DNA of 64,000 bases from Gemmobacter lutimaris (GTDB lineage Bacteria; Pseudomonadota; Alphaproteobacteria; Rhodobacterales; Rhodobacteraceae). The translations under genes and the position numbers were made by a program. The stretch covers positions 1 through 64,000 of the forward strand of contig NZ_QXXQ01000002.1 in NCBI RefSeq assembly GCF_003570715.1. Reading direction: 5' to 3'. The notes beneath the pieces were generated by a model. The model worked only from the letters and a program-made list of their open reading frames with translations, ran no database searches and was not told the origin of the DNA. Below, piece by piece: positions 61,479-64,000 of the stretch; positions within the stretch are counted from its first letter, which is position 1; each line of letters starts with the position of its first letter.

Positions 61479-62357
61479 ATGGCGATGTCGGACAATATGC
61501 GCGGCGTGTTGCTGATGAATGTTGCCATGCTGGCTTTCACGCTGAACGATACAGCGATGAAGGCTGTGGCCGAGACCTTGCCGCTGTTTCAGGCAATCAC
61601 CTTGCGCGGCGTGCTGACAACGGCAGGCTTGGTGGCACTGGCCATGGCGCGCGGCGGTTTGCGGCTTTGGCCGGGGCGACGCGATGGCGGGATCGTGGCG
61701 CTGCGCACATTGGCCGAGGTCTTTGCCACCCTGACCTTCCTCGTCGCGCTGACCCATATGCCGCTGGCGAACCTTTCGGCGATCATGCAGTCGCTGCCGC
61801 TTGCCGTGACGCTTGCCGCCGCACTGGTGCTGCGCGACCCGATCGGCTGGCGCAGGCTCAGCGCCATCGGCATCGGTTTTCTGGGCGTGCTCCTGATCGT
61901 GCGGCCGGGAACCGATGGGTTCGACCGCTGGGCGCTGCTGGGCCTTGCCTCGGTGGCCTGTGTTGTCGTGCGCGATCTGTCCACGCGCACGCTGGGCGGT
62001 GCGGTGCCCTCTGCCACCGTCGCCATCTGGGCCGGGGCGGGGGTGACGCTGCTGGGTCTGGTCGGGTTGACGGTTCAGGGCTGGGCGCCGATGGGGGTGC
62101 GGGAGGCTCTGATCATCTTCTTCGCCGCGTCGTGCCTCGTGGTCGGTTACATGACTGTCGTCATGGTCATGCGGGTGGGGGATATCGGAACTATCGCACC
62201 ATTCCGCTATACCGCCTTGCTTTGGGCAATCCTGCTCGGCTATGTCGTGTTCGGCGCACTTCCCGAACGGTTGACGCTGATAGGTGCGGGGATCGTGGTG
62301 GCGACGGGCATCTATACGCTGCTGCGCGAACGCCGCCTGCGGCGCAGCGGTCGCTGA
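61479..62357 (+). CDS. DMT superfamily transporter (EamA type)
   Basis: 292 residues with about ten transmembrane helices in two repeats of the EamA type, each starting with a conserved pattern (first repeat NVAMLAFTLNDTAMKAVAETLPLF). Members export metabolites or amino acids; the substrate is not predictable. It starts 59 bases after the glycosyltransferase gene and is followed by the rpsL promoter. It is part of the accessory insertion. Confidence 0.88.
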   Translation: MAMSDNMRGVLLMNVAMLAFTLNDTAMKAVAETLPLFQAITLRGVLTTAGLVALAMARGGLRLWPGRRDGGIVALRTLAEVFATLTFLVALTHMPLANLSAIMQSLPLAVTLAAALVLRDPIGWRRLSAIGIGFLGVLLIVRPGTDGFDRWALLGLASVACVVVRDLSTRTLGGAVPSATVAIWAGAGVTLLGLVGLTVQGWAPMGVREALIIFFAASCLVVGYMTVVMVMRVGDIGTIAPFRYTALLWAILLGYVVFGALPERLTLIGAGIVVATGIYTLLRERRLRRSGR

Positions 62358-62369
62358 CCCCTGCGCCTG

Positions 62370-62398
62370 TTGACAACCCAAGCGACTCCCCATATACG
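62370..62398 (+). promoter_or_regulatory. Strong sigma-70 type promoter of the str operon
   Basis: TTGACA and TATACG separated by 17 bases, the best promoter match in the window. It begins 12 bases after the EamA gene stop and about 230 bases before rpsL, implying a long leader that includes short repeats like CCTGCGCAGG. No open frame in the leader is convincing. Confidence 0.75.
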
Positions 62399-62626
62399 CC
62401 GCTCACCTCGACCTGTGCCCTGCGCAGGGCGGGGTATCAGAATGGATGTGGTCACGATCCGGGCCCACAGCCCCGATCCTCTGAAATTCCACCGCGTCGG
62501 CCCCGCGCTGGGGCCGGGTGCGGTTTTCGTGTTTTGCGGACGCGCAAGGCGCATGTCGAAGAAATGCCCCCGGAAACGCCTCTGACGAGCGGTGATTGAA
62601 CGGGTTGCAAGATAGAGGCTAGTTTA

Positions 62627-62998
62627 ATGCCGACGATCCAACAGCTGATCCGCAAGCCGCGGGAAGCGAAAGTGAAAAGGTCCAAGTCGCAGCACTTGGA
62701 ATCCTGCCCGCAGAAGCGCGGCGTGTGCACCCGCGTGTACACCACGACCCCGAAGAAGCCGAACTCCGCTATGCGTAAGGTCGCCAAGGTGCGTCTGACC
62801 AATGGCTTCGAGGTCATCAGCTATATCCCCGGCGAAAAGCACAACCTGCAGGAACACTCGGTGGTGCTGATCCGCGGCGGCCGGGTAAAAGACCTTCCCG
62901 GTGTGCGTTACCACATCCTGCGCGGCGTCCTGGATACCCAGGGTGTCAAAGACCGTCGTCAGCGTCGTTCGAAATACGGCGCGAAGCGTCCGAAGTGA
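62627..62998 (+). CDS. rpsL: 30S ribosomal protein S12
   Basis: 123 residues. [20 protein letters not shown] is the signature; the loop [13 protein letters not shown] has the wild-type lysine of the streptomycin region, and the second region ends [13 protein letters not shown]. It is part of the decoding centre. GAGG lies 8 bases before the ATG. Followed by rpsG 11 bases later. Confidence 0.97.
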   Translation: MPTIQQLIRKPREAKVKRSKSQHLESCPQKRGVCTRVYTTTPKKPNSAMRKVAKVRLTNGFEVISYIPGEKHNLQEHSVVLIRGGRVKDLPGVRYHILRGVLDTQGVKDRRQRRSKYGAKRPK

Positions 62999-63009
62999 GG
63001 AACTGAGAG

Positions 63010-63480
63010 ATGTCCCGTCGTCACGCCGCCGAAAAGCGCGAAATTCTGCCCGACGCCAAGTATGGCGATCGCGTGCTGAGCAAATTCATGAACAACCTGA
63101 TGATCGACGGCAAGAAATCCGTCGCCGAATCGATCGTCTATGGCGCTCTGGAGCGCATGGAAAAGCGCCTGAAGCGCGAGCCGGTTCAGGCATTCCATGA
63201 AGCTCTGGACAACGTCAAGCCGGCCGTCGAGGTCCGCAGCCGCCGTGTGGGCGGTGCGACCTATCAGGTTCCGGTCGAAGTGCGCACCGAGCGCCGTGAA
63301 GCCCTGGCGATCCGCTGGGTGATCACCGCTGCCCGCAAGCGCAACGAGAACACCATGGAAGAACGTCTGGCCGCTGAACTGGCTGACGCGGTGAACAACC
63401 GCGGCACCGCCGTGAAGAAGCGCGAAGACACCCACAAGATGGCAGACGCGAACAAAGCGTTCAGCCATTACCGCTGGTAA
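63010..63480 (+). CDS. rpsG: 30S ribosomal protein S7
   Basis: 156 residues: [31 protein letters not shown]-type beginning and [23 protein letters not shown]. It nucleates the head of the 30S subunit. Lies between rpsL and fusA in the standard str operon, starting 11 bases after rpsL. Confidence 0.97.
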   Translation: MSRRHAAEKREILPDAKYGDRVLSKFMNNLMIDGKKSVAESIVYGALERMEKRLKREPVQAFHEALDNVKPAVEVRSRRVGGATYQVPVEVRTERREALAIRWVITAARKRNENTMEERLAAELADAVNNRGTAVKKREDTHKMADANKAFSHYRW

Positions 63481-63492
63481 GGGGACGCCATC

Positions 63493-64000
<508 letters not shown>

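Noticed and set aside
62370-62585. A 71-codon frame in front of rpsL
   Set aside because: It starts inside the strong promoter and has no protein-like features; better explained as the untranslated leader.

Overview
The window is chromosomal DNA of a high-GC alphaproteobacterium, most likely a member of the Rhodobacteraceae (Paracoccus, Rhodobacter or Gemmobacter relatives). The evidence is the ccoGHIS cluster with an FNR-type box, an HvrA-like H-NS protein, a DUF1523/DUF2842/DUF1203 gene set typical of that family, and the tuf / tRNA-Trp / secE / nusG / rplKAJL / rpoBC / rpsLG / fusA order. I cannot fix the genus from the sequence alone.

Region 1 to 5.2 kb starts inside an IS5-type insertion sequence that ends against the stop codon of an H-NS-like gene. 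It continues with the cbb3-oxidase maturation operon ccoG-ccoH-ccoI-ccoS behind an FNR-like site. Region 5.2 to 8.1 kb holds hemC, an M20 peptidase and a cyclase-family hydrolase. Region 8.26 to 15.1 kb is a compact co-directional run of seven genes, none with a known function: a coiled-coil protein, two small membrane proteins, a roughly 370-residue unknown, an AAA ATPase, a 456-residue unknown and a DUF1523 membrane protein. It closes with a strong terminator and is the best candidate for an undescribed multi-gene machine.

Region 15.1 to 33.6 kb is a mixture. It has a divergent sulfotransferase / Core-2-like glycosyltransferase pair and two metabolic blocks: pyrG with a leader that can mask its own ribosome binding site next to secG, and purA. 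It also has a MocR regulator divergent from a flavin-binding oxidase, a long acidic protein of unknown function, thiamine pyrophosphokinase coupled to an unusual Ada-N/methyltransferase fusion, rpmB, a small copper-handling pair, a sirtuin and a Hint-domain protein.

Region 33.9 to 42.3 kb has lepA, ETF-ubiquinone oxidoreductase, greA, a membrane coiled-coil protein, a cytochrome P450 and a lipoprotein. An AT-richer gene encoding a HARE-HTH plus GIY-YIG nuclease sits between lepA and what looks like the lepA terminator. This is the clearest laterally acquired gene and a possible single-gene defence or modified-DNA nuclease.

Region 42.3 kb to the end is the translation/transcription supercluster from tuf to fusA (cut by the window end). 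It is interrupted at three points by accessory genes: a HIT/glyoxalase pair and a Zur-controlled COG0523 GTPase group between tuf and tRNA-Trp, an AraC regulator/peroxiredoxin pair between tRNA-Trp and secE, and a glycosyltransferase plus EamA exporter between rpoC and rpsL. Each interrupted part appears to have its own promoter or terminator.

The many long open frames antisense to real genes (for example opposite rpoB and rpoC) are composition artefacts. No rRNA, CRISPR array or complete prophage is visible.
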